This document shows, in pieces, positions 1-7,210 of a stretch of 23,846 nucleotides of DNA. Under the pieces are notes generated by a model. It searched no databases, was not told the DNA's origin, and saw only the letters and a list, made by a program, of their open reading frames with translations. The stretch comes from Prolixibacteraceae bacterium UBA1413 (GTDB taxonomy: Bacteria; Bacteroidota; Bacteroidia; Bacteroidales; Prolixibacteraceae): NCBI GenBank assembly GCA_002304925.1, contig DBPT01000018.1, forward strand, positions 1 through 23,846, written 5' to 3'. Each line of letters begins with the position of its first letter. Position 1 is the first letter of the stretch. The position numbers and the translations under genes were made by a program.

Positions 1-94
1 AGTCTCTTCGTTCCCTTAGTCTCTTCTTCATTTTCTGTCGTCACTCGGCATAGCTCAAGCAAGCTTGGCTCTGCACTCGCTCCTAAGAAAATTG

Positions 95-129
95 TTCATT
101 GCTCATTGTTCATTGCTAATTGCTCATTG
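95..129. repeat. Five tandem heptamers (NTCATTG-like)
   Basis: Five consecutive 7-base units read TTCATTG, CTCATTG, TTCATTG, CTAATTG and CTCATTG, with a partial unit just before them. The tract lies in non-coding DNA upstream of the first gene's promoter. Short repeats of this kind are often intergenic in Bacteroidota; no function can be read from it here. Confidence 0.7.
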
Positions 130-145
130 CTTTTCCCCCTATGGA

Positions 146-177
146 TTGCATTAAACAGAAAAATTATCCTACATTTG
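146..177 (+). promoter_or_regulatory. Putative Bacteroidota-type promoter of the first hydrolase gene
   Basis: TACATTTG at 170-177 matches the -7 consensus TAnnTTTG. A TTG at 146-148 sits 21 bases upstream, in the place of the -33 element. The predicted transcription start is near 184, which leaves a leader of roughly 40 bases before the ATG at 222. The promoter lies inside the longer open frame that begins at 120, which argues for the later start. Confidence 0.55.
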
Positions 178-221
178 AAATGCAAGGAGCGAATATGCTC
201 CGGACTACAGAAAGGAAGAGT

Positions 222-1052
222 ATGAAAAAATTTTTGATCATGGTGTGGTGGATCCTCGCAGCCCTGGGAGGACATGCACAGGAAAATGCGGAGAATATCC
301 TGACCAACATCCCATACTATCCGGAGAATGTTATCTTGAAAGACACTTATATCGGGAAGCGGTGTGTACTCGACCTCTCTTATCCGGCCGGGGCGAAGGG
401 CTTTGCCACCATCGTCTGGTTTCACGGGGGAGGACTTACCGGAGGAGAGAAGTTCATTCCCGGGGAGCTTCGGGGAAAAGGAATTGCCATTGTGGCGCCC
501 AACTACCGGTTGCACCCGAAGGTTAGTGCGGCAGAGGCCATCAGGGATGCAGCAGCAGCCATCGCCTGGGTTTTCAACCACATCGGGGAATATGGCGGGG
601 ATTCTTCGCTGATTTTCGTGTCGGGTCATTCGGCGGGAGGTTATCTGACTGCCATGACCGGACTCGACAAGTCGTGGCTGGAAGTGCAGGGCATCGATGC
701 CAACCGCATTGCCGGGTTGATTCCTTTCAGCGGCCACACCATCACCCATAAGACGATCCGGAAAGAAAGGGGAATTGCCGACACCCGCCCTGTAATCGAC
801 TCGCTGGCGCCCCTGTACCATGTCAGGACAGATGCCCCGCCTCTCCTGCTGATCACCGGCGACAGGGAACTGGAGATGCTGGGTAGGTATGAGGAGAATG
901 CTTACCTGATGCGGATGATGAAAGTGGCGGGACATAAGGAAACCCGCCTGCTGGAACTCGACGGTTATGACCATGGCATGGCTGAACCCGCCTATCCGCT
1001 CCTCCTCAATGAGGTAAAACGGATCGTAAAATCCAGGCAAACCTCTGAATAG
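222..1052 (+). CDS. Secreted alpha/beta-hydrolase (HSL-like esterase/carboxylesterase)
   Basis: This is a predicted exported serine esterase or lipase of the alpha/beta-hydrolase fold, about 276 residues. The frame is open from 120, but the ATG at 222 is preferred. It follows a purine-rich AGGAAGAG, starts a clear signal peptide (MKKFLIMVWWILAALGGHAQ), and lies downstream of a good TAnnTTTG promoter. The oxyanion-hole motif HGGG comes early in the mature part. The nucleophile elbow is GHSAGG. A GDREL segment can supply the acid and DGYDHGM the catalytic histidine. This order is typical of the hormone-sensitive-lipase and BD-FAE-like groups. The physiological substrate cannot be read from the sequence. 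It appears monocistronic; the next gene on the same strand has its own operators. Confidence 0.85.
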   Translation: MKKFLIMVWWILAALGGHAQENAENILTNIPYYPENVILKDTYIGKRCVLDLSYPAGAKGFATIVWFHGGGLTGGEKFIPGELRGKGIAIVAPNYRLHPKVSAAEAIRDAAAAIAWVFNHIGEYGGDSSLIFVSGHSAGGYLTAMTGLDKSWLEVQGIDANRIAGLIPFSGHTITHKTIRKERGIADTRPVIDSLAPLYHVRTDAPPLLLITGDRELEMLGRYEENAYLMRMMKVAGHKETRLLELDGYDHGMAEPAYPLLLNEVKRIVKSRQTSE

Positions 1053-1058
1053 AAAACC

Positions 1059-1265
1059 TTAATACGTGATGGCAACATGGGTGTTTCCCACTTCCCCGGT
1101 TTGAACAGGCAGGGAGTAGAGTTCCGCCGGGGATGCCTGAACAACATCCGGTGAAGAAACATCCCACCATTTGAAACACCAGGGCAATTGAAATGGCCAG
1201 GGCAACTTCACAAAAATTTTCGACACGAAATTCACTGAAAATGAGGATTTTAAAAATAATTACTA
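1059..1265 (-). pseudogene. Possible degenerate C-terminal coding fragment
   Basis: Reading the minus strand leftwards from about 1265 gives an open frame of nearly 70 codons ending in TAA at 1059-1061. Its last 40 or so codons (ending ...TGEVGNTHVAITY) look protein-like and are G+C-rich. The upstream part runs into the AT-rich BlaI operator, with no start codon and no room for a gene. It could be the surviving 3' end of a gene lost when the BlaI/M56 unit became its neighbour, or a chance open frame. I do not recognise a family. Confidence 0.25.
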
Positions 1266-1277
1266 TATTTATAGTAA
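1260..1277. promoter_or_regulatory. BlaI/MecI-type operator, distal
   Basis: TTACTATATTTATAGTAA is a perfect dyad with 8-base arms and a TT spacer. It matches the TACTA...TAGTA architecture of BlaI/MecI operators and lies upstream of a BlaI-family gene. It is centred 53 bp from the second operator, close to five helical turns, so both dyads would face the same side of the DNA. Confidence 0.8.
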
Positions 1278-1294
1278 ATTTATTATAAAAATAG

Positions 1295-1324
1295 TTTGTT
1301 GTTTATTTTAATCTACTATATTTG
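1295..1324 (+). promoter_or_regulatory. Putative blaI-M56 promoter overlapping the operator
   Basis: TATATTTG at 1317-1324 fits the -7 consensus TAnnTTTG, and TTTG at 1295-1298 lies 18 bases upstream as a -33-like element. The -7 box is contained in the proximal operator dyad, so bound repressor would directly block the sigma factor. The transcription start would be near 1331, leaving a leader of about 14 bases. Confidence 0.6.
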
Positions 1325-1330
1325 TAGTAG
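1313..1330. promoter_or_regulatory. BlaI/MecI-type operator, proximal
   Basis: CTACTATATTTGTAGTAG is a dyad with one mismatched pair in its 8-base arms. The core (ACTATATTT) is the same as in the distal operator. The single mismatch creates the TTTG of the putative -7 promoter box, which suggests selection for both functions in one site. The start codon of the repressor gene lies 14 bases downstream. Confidence 0.8.
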
Positions 1331-1344
1331 AAATTTTATCGATC

Positions 1345-1731
1345 ATGAAGCAGTTGACCAAAGCAGAGGAACAGGTGATGCACATCCTGTGGAACAAAAA
1401 AGAGGCCCTGGTAAAAGAGGTGGTCGAAGAGTTCGAAGAGCCCAGGCCGGCTTACACCACAGTGGCTACTGTGTTGAAGGTACTTGAGAAAAAAGGGTTC
1501 GCAGACCACAAAACCATCGGCAATGTTCATCTCTTTTTTCCGCTGGTAGCCAAAAGAGACTACACGCGGGTTCAGTTCAGCACGCTGTTAAAAGACTATT
1601 TCAACGGCTCCTTTCCGCGGATGGCTACTTTTTTTGCCCGGGAGAACAACCTGGGCATTGCCGAACTGGAAGAGATGATGAAAATGGCAGCCGGGGAACT
1701 GGAAAAAGAAAATCAAAACCGGAAGCGATGA
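1345..1731 (+). CDS. BlaI/MecI/CopY-family transcriptional repressor
   Basis: A 128-residue winged-helix repressor. The DNA-binding half (about residues 5-72) begins LTKAEEQVMHILW and continues through AYTTVATVLKVLEKKGF, the family's hallmark recognition-helix and wing region. The C-terminal half would form the dimerisation helices that the partner protease cleaves. Length fits the family. No Shine-Dalgarno sequence is seen before the ATG, which is usual in this phylum. The stop overlaps the start of the M56 gene (ATGA at 1728-1731), so the two are co-transcribed and probably translationally coupled. Two operator dyads upstream indicate autoregulation. No beta-lactamase gene is nearby, so the signal may be cell-wall stress in general rather than beta-lactams; that is inference. 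Confidence 0.92.
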   Translation: MKQLTKAEEQVMHILWNKKEALVKEVVEEFEEPRPAYTTVATVLKVLEKKGFADHKTIGNVHLFFPLVAKRDYTRVQFSTLLKDYFNGSFPRMATFFARENNLGIAELEEMMKMAAGELEKENQNRKR

Positions 1732-3314
1732 GAACGATCGGAATCATTTTGGCAGAGGCCTCGCTGGGCATGGCCCTTTTCTGGCTTATTTACCATTTCT
1801 CACTCCGGAAGGTGGGAATATTCAGAGCCAACCGGATTTATCTTGTGGGAGCATTGCTTTTCTCCGTGCTGTTTCCGTTGTTTCCCATCCATTACACGGT
1901 GGTGGTGGAAAACGGGATCGTCGAGGCGGCCGGGACCGATTTACAAATCGTGGCTGCCGGGGAGGGGATTGAGCACACAGATGGATTCCAGTACGAAATA
2001 TTCACAGGGCTCCTGCTTTGGTCCTACCTGGGAGGTGTGATTTTGGTTCTTGCCAGGCTTGCCATCCAGACTGTCGTACTCATCCGCGTCATTTACCAAT
2101 CGGGAATCAGCCGTCACGGCGCTTATAAAATAATCAGCAACAGCAGGTATCCCCTGCCCTTTTCCTTTTTCGGCTATGTGTTTTACAATCCTGCCGTGTA
2201 TGGCAAGGAGGAACTTGCCGGCATCCTGGCTCACGAAGCGGTGCACATTCGTGAGAAACACTGGGCTGACCTGCTGCTTGCCGAATTGTTCACCGCCGTT
2301 TTCTGGTTCAATCCTTTTGTTTGGTTGCTCGAGCGCTCGATCAGGCAAAACCACGAATACTTAGCCGATGAAGGTGTCCTTGCGCAGGGACATCCCAGGG
2401 GCAGGTACCAGGCGCTTTTAATCAATCAGTTGATGGACGTGCCGGTGATGGGATTTACCCATCCCTTCCACTACTCCATGAACACAAACCGTTTTAAAAT
2501 GATGACACTGAATGAAAAACCAAAGAAAAAGGCCTTGCGCCTGATGTGGGCACTGCCTGTGGTTGCCCTGTTACTGGCAGCTTTCGCCGAACCCGCTTTT
2601 GTAACCAAACCATCCTCGCCGGAGAACCTGGTTTCACCGGCTGAGGGAACCGTTTCTCCTGCCCAGGATCTGAAAATCACCGGGAAGGTGGTCAAACCCG
2701 ACGGCACTCCCCTTCATGGAGCCTCTGTGATCATCGGGGGAAGCAACTCCGGAACCGTTACAGGGCATGATGGAAGTTTTGAACTCCAACTCCCCGGAAT
2801 GGAAGAGATCACCCTTTACATCTCCTTTGTGGGATACCGAACGGCCACGGAAAAGATTGCCGGAGGAAAGCCGGCCAGCGTGACCGTTGGAATGAAGAAG
2901 GAATTGTACGTTCTCGATGTCAACCCCGACAAAGGGGCTGTTCCCCCGCCCCCGCCCCATCCTTCCGGGGAAAAAGCAGGAAAAGCTACCAAAAGCAAAA
3001 CATCGGACGAAGAGATAATTTTCGTTGTGGTGGAGTCCATGCCGGAATATCCGGGGAAACAATGGGGCCTGGAGCATCATGTGGCCACCGTCAGAGACCG
3101 GTTGAAAGCTGAAGGACCCCTGAATGGCAGGGCAAAGGTGGAATTCACCATCAACGAAGAGGGAAAGCCCGTGAATGTGGAGATCAAGGAGCAAAGCAAT
3201 GAGGCTGCAGGCCAGGCGGCGCTTACTACCATCAGGGAGATGAAACCCTGGAAACCAGGCACCCAACGAGGCAAACCGGTGCCCGTTACCTACCAGATGG
3301 AGCTTGATTTCTGA
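1728..3314 (+). CDS. BlaR1-like M56 metallopeptidase with carboxypeptidase-regulatory and TonB C-terminal domains
   Basis: A 528-residue inner-membrane antirepressor protease. Hydrophobic segments lie near residues 5-22, 38-56, 93-120, 183-200 and 272-288. The zinc motif HEAVH is at 169-173, and E210 in NHEYLADE is the likely third ligand. After the last membrane helix comes a carboxypeptidase-regulatory-like beta-sandwich (about 315-390, starting ITGKVVKPDGTP), a proline run (PPPPPHP, about 406-412), and a TonB C-terminal-type domain (about 432-528, with FVVVESMPEYPG and VEFTINEEGKPVNVEI). Classical BlaR1 has a penicillin-binding domain here instead. By family knowledge the protease would inactivate the BlaI-type repressor encoded just upstream. 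What is sensed is unknown; the TonB-like end suggests contact with envelope or outer-membrane partners. Confidence 0.9.
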   Translation: MRTIGIILAEASLGMALFWLIYHFSLRKVGIFRANRIYLVGALLFSVLFPLFPIHYTVVVENGIVEAAGTDLQIVAAGEGIEHTDGFQYEIFTGLLLWSYLGGVILVLARLAIQTVVLIRVIYQSGISRHGAYKIISNSRYPLPFSFFGYVFYNPAVYGKEELAGILAHEAVHIREKHWADLLLAELFTAVFWFNPFVWLLERSIRQNHEYLADEGVLAQGHPRGRYQALLINQLMDVPVMGFTHPFHYSMNTNRFKMMTLNEKPKKKALRLMWALPVVALLLAAFAEPAFVTKPSSPENLVSPAEGTVSPAQDLKITGKVVKPDGTPLHGASVIIGGSNSGTVTGHDGSFELQLPGMEEITLYISFVGYRTATEKIAGGKPASVTVGMKKELYVLDVNPDKGAVPPPPPHPSGEKAGKATKSKTSDEEIIFVVVESMPEYPGKQWGLEHHVATVRDRLKAEGPLNGRAKVEFTINEEGKPVNVEIKEQSNEAAGQAALTTIREMKPWKPGTQRGKPVPVTYQMELDF

Positions 3315-3341
3315 CAAGCTCAGAATTCCCCGCCTTTTTAA

Positions 3342-3385
3342 TTCCACGCACCGGCATGCTGCCCTCAGCTTCCCGGTGCGTGGAA
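3342..3385. terminator. Perfect 13-bp inverted repeat between convergent genes
   Basis: TTCCACGCACCGG at 3342-3354 is exactly complementary to CCGGTGCGTGGAA at 3373-3385, with an 18-base loop. It lies between the stop of the M56 gene and the stop of the minus-strand lipoprotein gene, where a bidirectional terminator is expected. There is no clear run of T after either arm, so intrinsic termination is not certain. Confidence 0.5.
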
Positions 3386-3413
3386 CATTGATCGGGAAAT
3401 CCCGCCGTGGCGG

Positions 3414-4808
3414 CTATAAAATATCAAACTCCTCGATACTCCAGTTCTCTGCTCCGAATCCGGGCGCTAATCTTCTGATCCCATAGAGACGGCTCCCGTC
3501 GTCGTTGACGAAGAGATACCTTACCATATTATAGGCCAGTACGAGTTCGCCGCCTTCGTTAAGGGCCGTCAGCGAAGGTTCAAAGCGGCTGAGGCGGCTG
3601 TAGTTGCCCGCATGATACCGGGTGATCACATACCGGTTTTCAGTATTTCCTCCTGACTGCCAGTTGTCGTAACTAGCCACATAAAAGGAGTTCTTGGCTT
3701 CGGAGAAAGCCATATCGTACACATTGAAATAATTCAGTTGGATCGCGCCCATCTCCATGGGATCAGGAGTATTATACTGATTCGCGATATACGAAGGGAC
3801 ACCATAGATGATTCCTTGTCCCGAAATAAACCGGGTGCCATCACTGAAAACCCAGAAGTTGCCCAGATCCTTGTGCCAGTAATTGATAGTGTCGTTGGCT
3901 GCTCCCCTGCTGATGTCAAAAAGCAGGATCCCGGTGGGGCCAAGCTGAAGCCGCGTTCCCAAGAGCAACGGTTTTCCAGGCACCTTCCTGATCATGCAAT
4001 TGCCATAAAGTAAGACCGACCAGGATTCCTTGCTTGTCACCAACTCCCCGGTGGTCAGGTTCAGGCTGCGCAGAGTGACCTTCTCATTCCCCTGAGGCGC
4101 AATGTAACACCACCCGTTGTCGGCGGCAACCACATCAAAGGCCACGCAATCGAGCGGAAAGCTCCTGACCACAGAACGGGATTCGACATTCACCTGCAAC
4201 AGGGTGGATGTGGTATTTCCCACCAGAACTGCCTTGCCGTCGCTGGTGAAGTCAATGCATTGGGGGCTGTGGGGCAGCGGAACTGTAAAAGACTCACCTG
4301 TGGCCGTTTTATAAAACCACAACTGGTCGGGCGACTGGGTGGCGATGGCGATCAGTTCCGAGGCTTTGTTCATAGCCACATCCCTAACGCTCCCCGACAA
4401 GGGGATAATCCGAGAACCCACCCCCGGAAGGTTGCCAATGTTGCCATACACCACCTCGAGGCCGATCAGGCCTATCCGGTCAATGTCAAGAATGACGATT
4501 CCGGAGAGGGTGGCCGTTTCAGATTGCCCTTCAGACCTTTTCACCTTGAAATTCAGGGTAACAGATCCATTGTCGAACTTGCCGTGCATCGACTCCCAGA
4601 CCATCCAGGCGGGATAAGAGGCAATATAGAAGGATTCCGAACCGGCAAGTCCCAGTTCAATATGGATGGCAGGATTGGGATCCTGCGAAGAGATCAGGGC
4701 TTTCCCGGAAAGCATGGTCAGCGTACGCTGGTTCTTCTCCAGGAAATCATCGCTGCAAGAACCCAGCAGCAACCAGATGATCAGCAAAAATACGATTCGA
4801 TTGTTCAT
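3414..4808 (-). CDS. Surface lipoprotein with BACON-like N-terminus and beta-propeller-like repeats
   Basis: A 464-residue predicted lipoprotein. The signal sequence ends in a lipobox LGSC (Cys18). The next residues SDD resemble the Bacteroidota lipoprotein export signal, so display on the cell surface is likely. Residues roughly 45-130 look like a BACON-type beta-sandwich (ASYPAWMVWESMHG, then NGSVTLNFKV). The remainder has spaced segments such as AIATQSPDQLWFYKTATGE, CIDFTSDGKAVLVGN and MAFSEAKNSFYVASYDNW, in the style of YncE- or WD40-like propeller blades. No catalytic motif is visible, so binding or scaffolding is more likely than enzymatic activity. It lies 54 bases downstream of the next minus-strand gene and is probably its operon partner. 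Ligand unknown. Confidence 0.7.
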   Translation of the reverse strand: MNNRIVFLLIIWLLLGSCSDDFLEKNQRTLTMLSGKALISSQDPNPAIHIELGLAGSESFYIASYPAWMVWESMHGKFDNGSVTLNFKVKRSEGQSETATLSGIVILDIDRIGLIGLEVVYGNIGNLPGVGSRIIPLSGSVRDVAMNKASELIAIATQSPDQLWFYKTATGESFTVPLPHSPQCIDFTSDGKAVLVGNTTSTLLQVNVESRSVVRSFPLDCVAFDVVAADNGWCYIAPQGNEKVTLRSLNLTTGELVTSKESWSVLLYGNCMIRKVPGKPLLLGTRLQLGPTGILLFDISRGAANDTINYWHKDLGNFWVFSDGTRFISGQGIIYGVPSYIANQYNTPDPMEMGAIQLNYFNVYDMAFSEAKNSFYVASYDNWQSGGNTENRYVITRYHAGNYSRLSRFEPSLTALNEGGELVLAYNMVRYLFVNDDGSRLYGIRRLAPGFGAENWSIEEFDIL

Positions 4809-4862
4809 GCGTCGTTTCTGTGTCAGGTTTACCTATTCTGTGGTGTACCGCGACTTTCCGTG

Positions 4863-5756
4863 TCAGAGGATGATCCTTATCCCTGCCCTCAAATCGAGGG
4901 CCGATACATTTTCTCGTTGATCTTTGGGAAGATCGATCGTGTAGGAATTGCTGCCCGAATCAACTTTGATCTTCTTCAATTTTGCAGCGAAAAGGGAGAG
5001 ATGGGCACCCAAAGCTATTTTGGGAGTGAGGAAGGTTTCGAGGCTTGTCTCCACGGCACTGCCGAAATTGTTTCCCGTTATAAGCAGGTAATTGTGCATG
5101 GAGAGGGCCTCATCGCGGTAAAAGACCATCCCCGCCGACACCACAGAATTGAGTACCAACCTTTGGCTTCGTCCCAGAGGAGTGCTGGCTTTCAGCGATG
5201 GTCCGGCGTATTGGATCAGCAGCTTTTCCTTCATCTGGCCGTAGAAGAGGGTTTGTCCATCATGCGGATCAAAAGTAGACCATATTTCTGCCCCGGAGAA
5301 AAAAAAGCGCCAGGTTGCCCCCACCCCCATTCCGGGAGAAATGAACCAGTGGCCGCCCGCCGAGGCTGCCCACCCCAGCTTCAACTGGCGGTAGTAACTG
5401 TCGATCTTATCCCGGGTGACTCCTAATTGCATGGCCTGGTTTTTGGCATCCTTGGTGCTGGCAACCAGCCATGAGGGACCACCGCTGAAAGAGAGGTCGA
5501 AGTTCCCGAAGGGAATCCGCTCATCCACCTTGTCAACAACAAAACCGTCATTCCCGATCGAAAGGATCTCACTGCGGGCAATCCGGGAGGTAGTGGGAAC
5601 CCCTTCCTGAAACTGCTTAAAATAGACTGCCCCGGGAGTTTTCCTGATGATCTTGCAATGGAGGGTATCCAGGCTCCGGGTGATGATCCGGTCCTGTGCA
5701 AATGAGGTAACTGCCAACAACAAAGGCAGCAATAAGCTCAATAATCTGTTAATCAT
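4863..5756 (-). CDS. Exported protein of unknown function, possibly an outer-membrane beta-barrel
   Basis: About 297 residues from the preferred ATG at 5756, which opens a clean signal peptide (MINRLLSLLLPLLLAVTSFAQ). A start 11 codons further upstream would put polar residues before it and overlap the promoter. The mature N-terminus (DRIITRSLDTLHCKIIRKTPGAVYFK...) has the look of a small beta domain often seen at the start of uncharacterised Bacteroidota envelope proteins. The rest alternates short hydrophobic strands with glycine and serine turns, as in porin-like barrels (GWAASAGGHWFISPGMGVGATWRF). The last residues (DLRAGIRIIL) end in alternating hydrophobics without a terminal Phe. I do not recognise a named family. 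It is probably first in a two-gene operon with the lipoprotein at 3414-4808. Confidence 0.65.
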   Translation of the reverse strand: MINRLLSLLLPLLLAVTSFAQDRIITRSLDTLHCKIIRKTPGAVYFKQFQEGVPTTSRIARSEILSIGNDGFVVDKVDERIPFGNFDLSFSGGPSWLVASTKDAKNQAMQLGVTRDKIDSYYRQLKLGWAASAGGHWFISPGMGVGATWRFFFSGAEIWSTFDPHDGQTLFYGQMKEKLLIQYAGPSLKASTPLGRSQRLVLNSVVSAGMVFYRDEALSMHNYLLITGNNFGSAVETSLETFLTPKIALGAHLSLFAAKLKKIKVDSGSNSYTIDLPKDQRENVSALDLRAGIRIIL

Positions 5757-5786
5757 AACATTAATCCGGTTTCTATTTTGAGGATG

Positions 5787-5794
5787 CAAAGGTA
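5787..5794 (-). promoter_or_regulatory. Putative -7 element for the 5756-3414 operon
   Basis: On the minus strand this reads TACCTTTG, matching TAnnTTTG. The transcription start would fall near 5780, about 24 bases before the preferred ATG at 5756. It lies 14 bases from the oppositely directed -7 element of dgt, so the two promoters overlap back to back. Confidence 0.5.
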
Positions 5795-5808
5795 TGGTAT
5801 AATTTTCA

Positions 5809-5816
5809 TAATTTTG
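5809..5816 (+). promoter_or_regulatory. Putative -7 element for dgt
   Basis: TAATTTTG fits TAnnTTTG. Transcription would begin near 5823, only about 13 bases before the ATG at 5836. This excludes the alternative TTG start at 5824 as an efficient site. No convincing -33 element is seen. Confidence 0.5.
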
Positions 5817-5835
5817 GTGAAATTTGGATCAGTTT

Positions 5836-7176
5836 ATGGATTGGAAAGAGCTGCTCACCTCGCAGCGCCTGGGGAAGAGTTTCTCGGGCGAAGACACCAT
5901 CCGCACCGAAGACAGGAGCGAATTTCAGCGCGATTACGACAGGATCATCTTTTCTCCTGCCTTCCGGCGAATGCAGAACAAGACCCAGGTGTTTCCCCTT
6001 CCGGGCCGGATTTTTGTGCACAACCGGCTCACCCACACCTTGGAAGTAGCCAGTGTAGGCCGGTCGCTGGGTAACCGGATTGCCGAAATGCTTTTCAGGG
6101 AGCAGTATATCGACGATCCCATCCTGCTCACCCAGGTCGGGGCGGTAGTGTCTGCCGCCTGTCTGGCCCACGACATGGGCAATCCCCCTTTCGGTCATTC
6201 GGGCGAGGCGGCTATCTCCTCCTTTTTCACCTCCGGATCGGGCAAACTGCTGAAAAACGACATGAGCGAGGCGGAGTGGAAAGACTTCACCCATTTCGAC
6301 GGCAACGCCAATGCTTTCCGGCTGCTGACCCATCCTTTCAATGGAAAAAGGGAAGGAGGTTTTGCACTCACTTACACTACCCTGGCGAGCATTGTGAAAT
6401 ACCCTTTTGAATCCACCGCCGCCACCCACCAGAAATTTGGCTTTTTCCAGTCGGAAAAAGAGACCTGGCGGAAGATCGCCTCTGTAACGGGCATCCCCCT
6501 GCTGGGGGAAAAACCCCTGGCAGGAGCGCGCCACCCCCTGGTTTATCTGGTCGAAGCCGCCGACGACATCTGTTACCAGGTGATGGATGTCGAGGATGCT
6601 TTCCGGCTGGGGATTTTAGGCTTTGAAGATACCCGGGAACTCTTCTCCTCCTTTTTCAGAGAGAGCAGCAAGGCTAGAATCCGTGAAATGGAGAAAACCC
6701 TCCGCAAGGTCACTGATCCCAATGAACAGATCAGCTACCTCCGTGCCGGCGTCATCGGGGAACTGACACGGGAGTGCTCTGCCGTGTTTTTCAGAAACCA
6801 CGAAACCATTCTCCAGGGTAAATTCAGCGGATCGCTGCTCAAAAACATCACCCCCTCCTTTCTTGAAGCCATCGAAAAAGTACAGGAGGTCTCCATGGAA
6901 CAGATCTACAATCACCGGTCGGTGGTGGAGATCGAAATTGCAGGCTATAAAATCATCGACACCCTTCTCTCGGAGTTCACGGGGGCTTTGCTTCATCCCG
7001 GTACTCCCCTGAGCCGCAAGATCCTGATGCTCCTTCCCGGACAATACCTGCAGGAAGCGGATTCCACTTATTTCAAGGTACAGTCGGCCGTCGACTTCAT
7101 CTCGGGCATGACCGATGTCTATGCTCTTGACCTCTACCGCAAGATCCGGGGCATCAGCCTCCCGGAAATCGGATAA
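5836..7176 (+). CDS. dgt: Deoxyguanosinetriphosphate triphosphohydrolase
   Basis: A 446-residue HD-superfamily enzyme that splits dGTP (and perhaps other dNTPs) to the deoxynucleoside and triphosphate, controlling nucleotide pools in the cytoplasm. The start MDWKELL at the ATG 5836 is chosen over a TTG four codons earlier, because homologues as I know them start this way and the promoter lies just upstream. Metal-binding signatures are visible: H67 in HNRLTHTLE, H112-D113 in ACLAHDMGNPPFGHSGE, and a later aspartate in LVEAADDICYQVMDVEDAF. Length is normal for the family. It is transcribed alone, divergent from the 5756-3414 operon and convergent with the AIM24-family gene. Confidence 0.93.
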   Translation: MDWKELLTSQRLGKSFSGEDTIRTEDRSEFQRDYDRIIFSPAFRRMQNKTQVFPLPGRIFVHNRLTHTLEVASVGRSLGNRIAEMLFREQYIDDPILLTQVGAVVSAACLAHDMGNPPFGHSGEAAISSFFTSGSGKLLKNDMSEAEWKDFTHFDGNANAFRLLTHPFNGKREGGFALTYTTLASIVKYPFESTAATHQKFGFFQSEKETWRKIASVTGIPLLGEKPLAGARHPLVYLVEAADDICYQVMDVEDAFRLGILGFEDTRELFSSFFRESSKARIREMEKTLRKVTDPNEQISYLRAGVIGELTRECSAVFFRNHETILQGKFSGSLLKNITPSFLEAIEKVQEVSMEQIYNHRSVVEIEIAGYKIIDTLLSEFTGALLHPGTPLSRKILMLLPGQYLQEADSTYFKVQSAVDFISGMTDVYALDLYRKIRGISLPEIG

Positions 7177-7210
7177 TCGCGACCTGACCGGAACGGCAGT
7201 ATTTGAAACT

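Noticed and set aside
96..1040. Long minus-strand open frame opposite the first hydrolase
   Set aside because: It mirrors the hydrolase codons, has no family motifs or signal, and the opposite strand shows a full catalytic triad.
1345..3314. Beta-lactam resistance locus
   Set aside because: There is a BlaI/BlaR1-like pair but no beta-lactamase or PBP2a gene, and the protease lacks a penicillin-binding sensor domain.
4260..5426. 388-codon plus-strand open frame across two minus-strand genes
   Set aside because: It runs antisense over the start of the lipoprotein gene and most of its neighbour; composition is low-quality (many Arg, Gln, Pro, Gly) without recognisable domains, while both minus-strand genes have good signal peptides.
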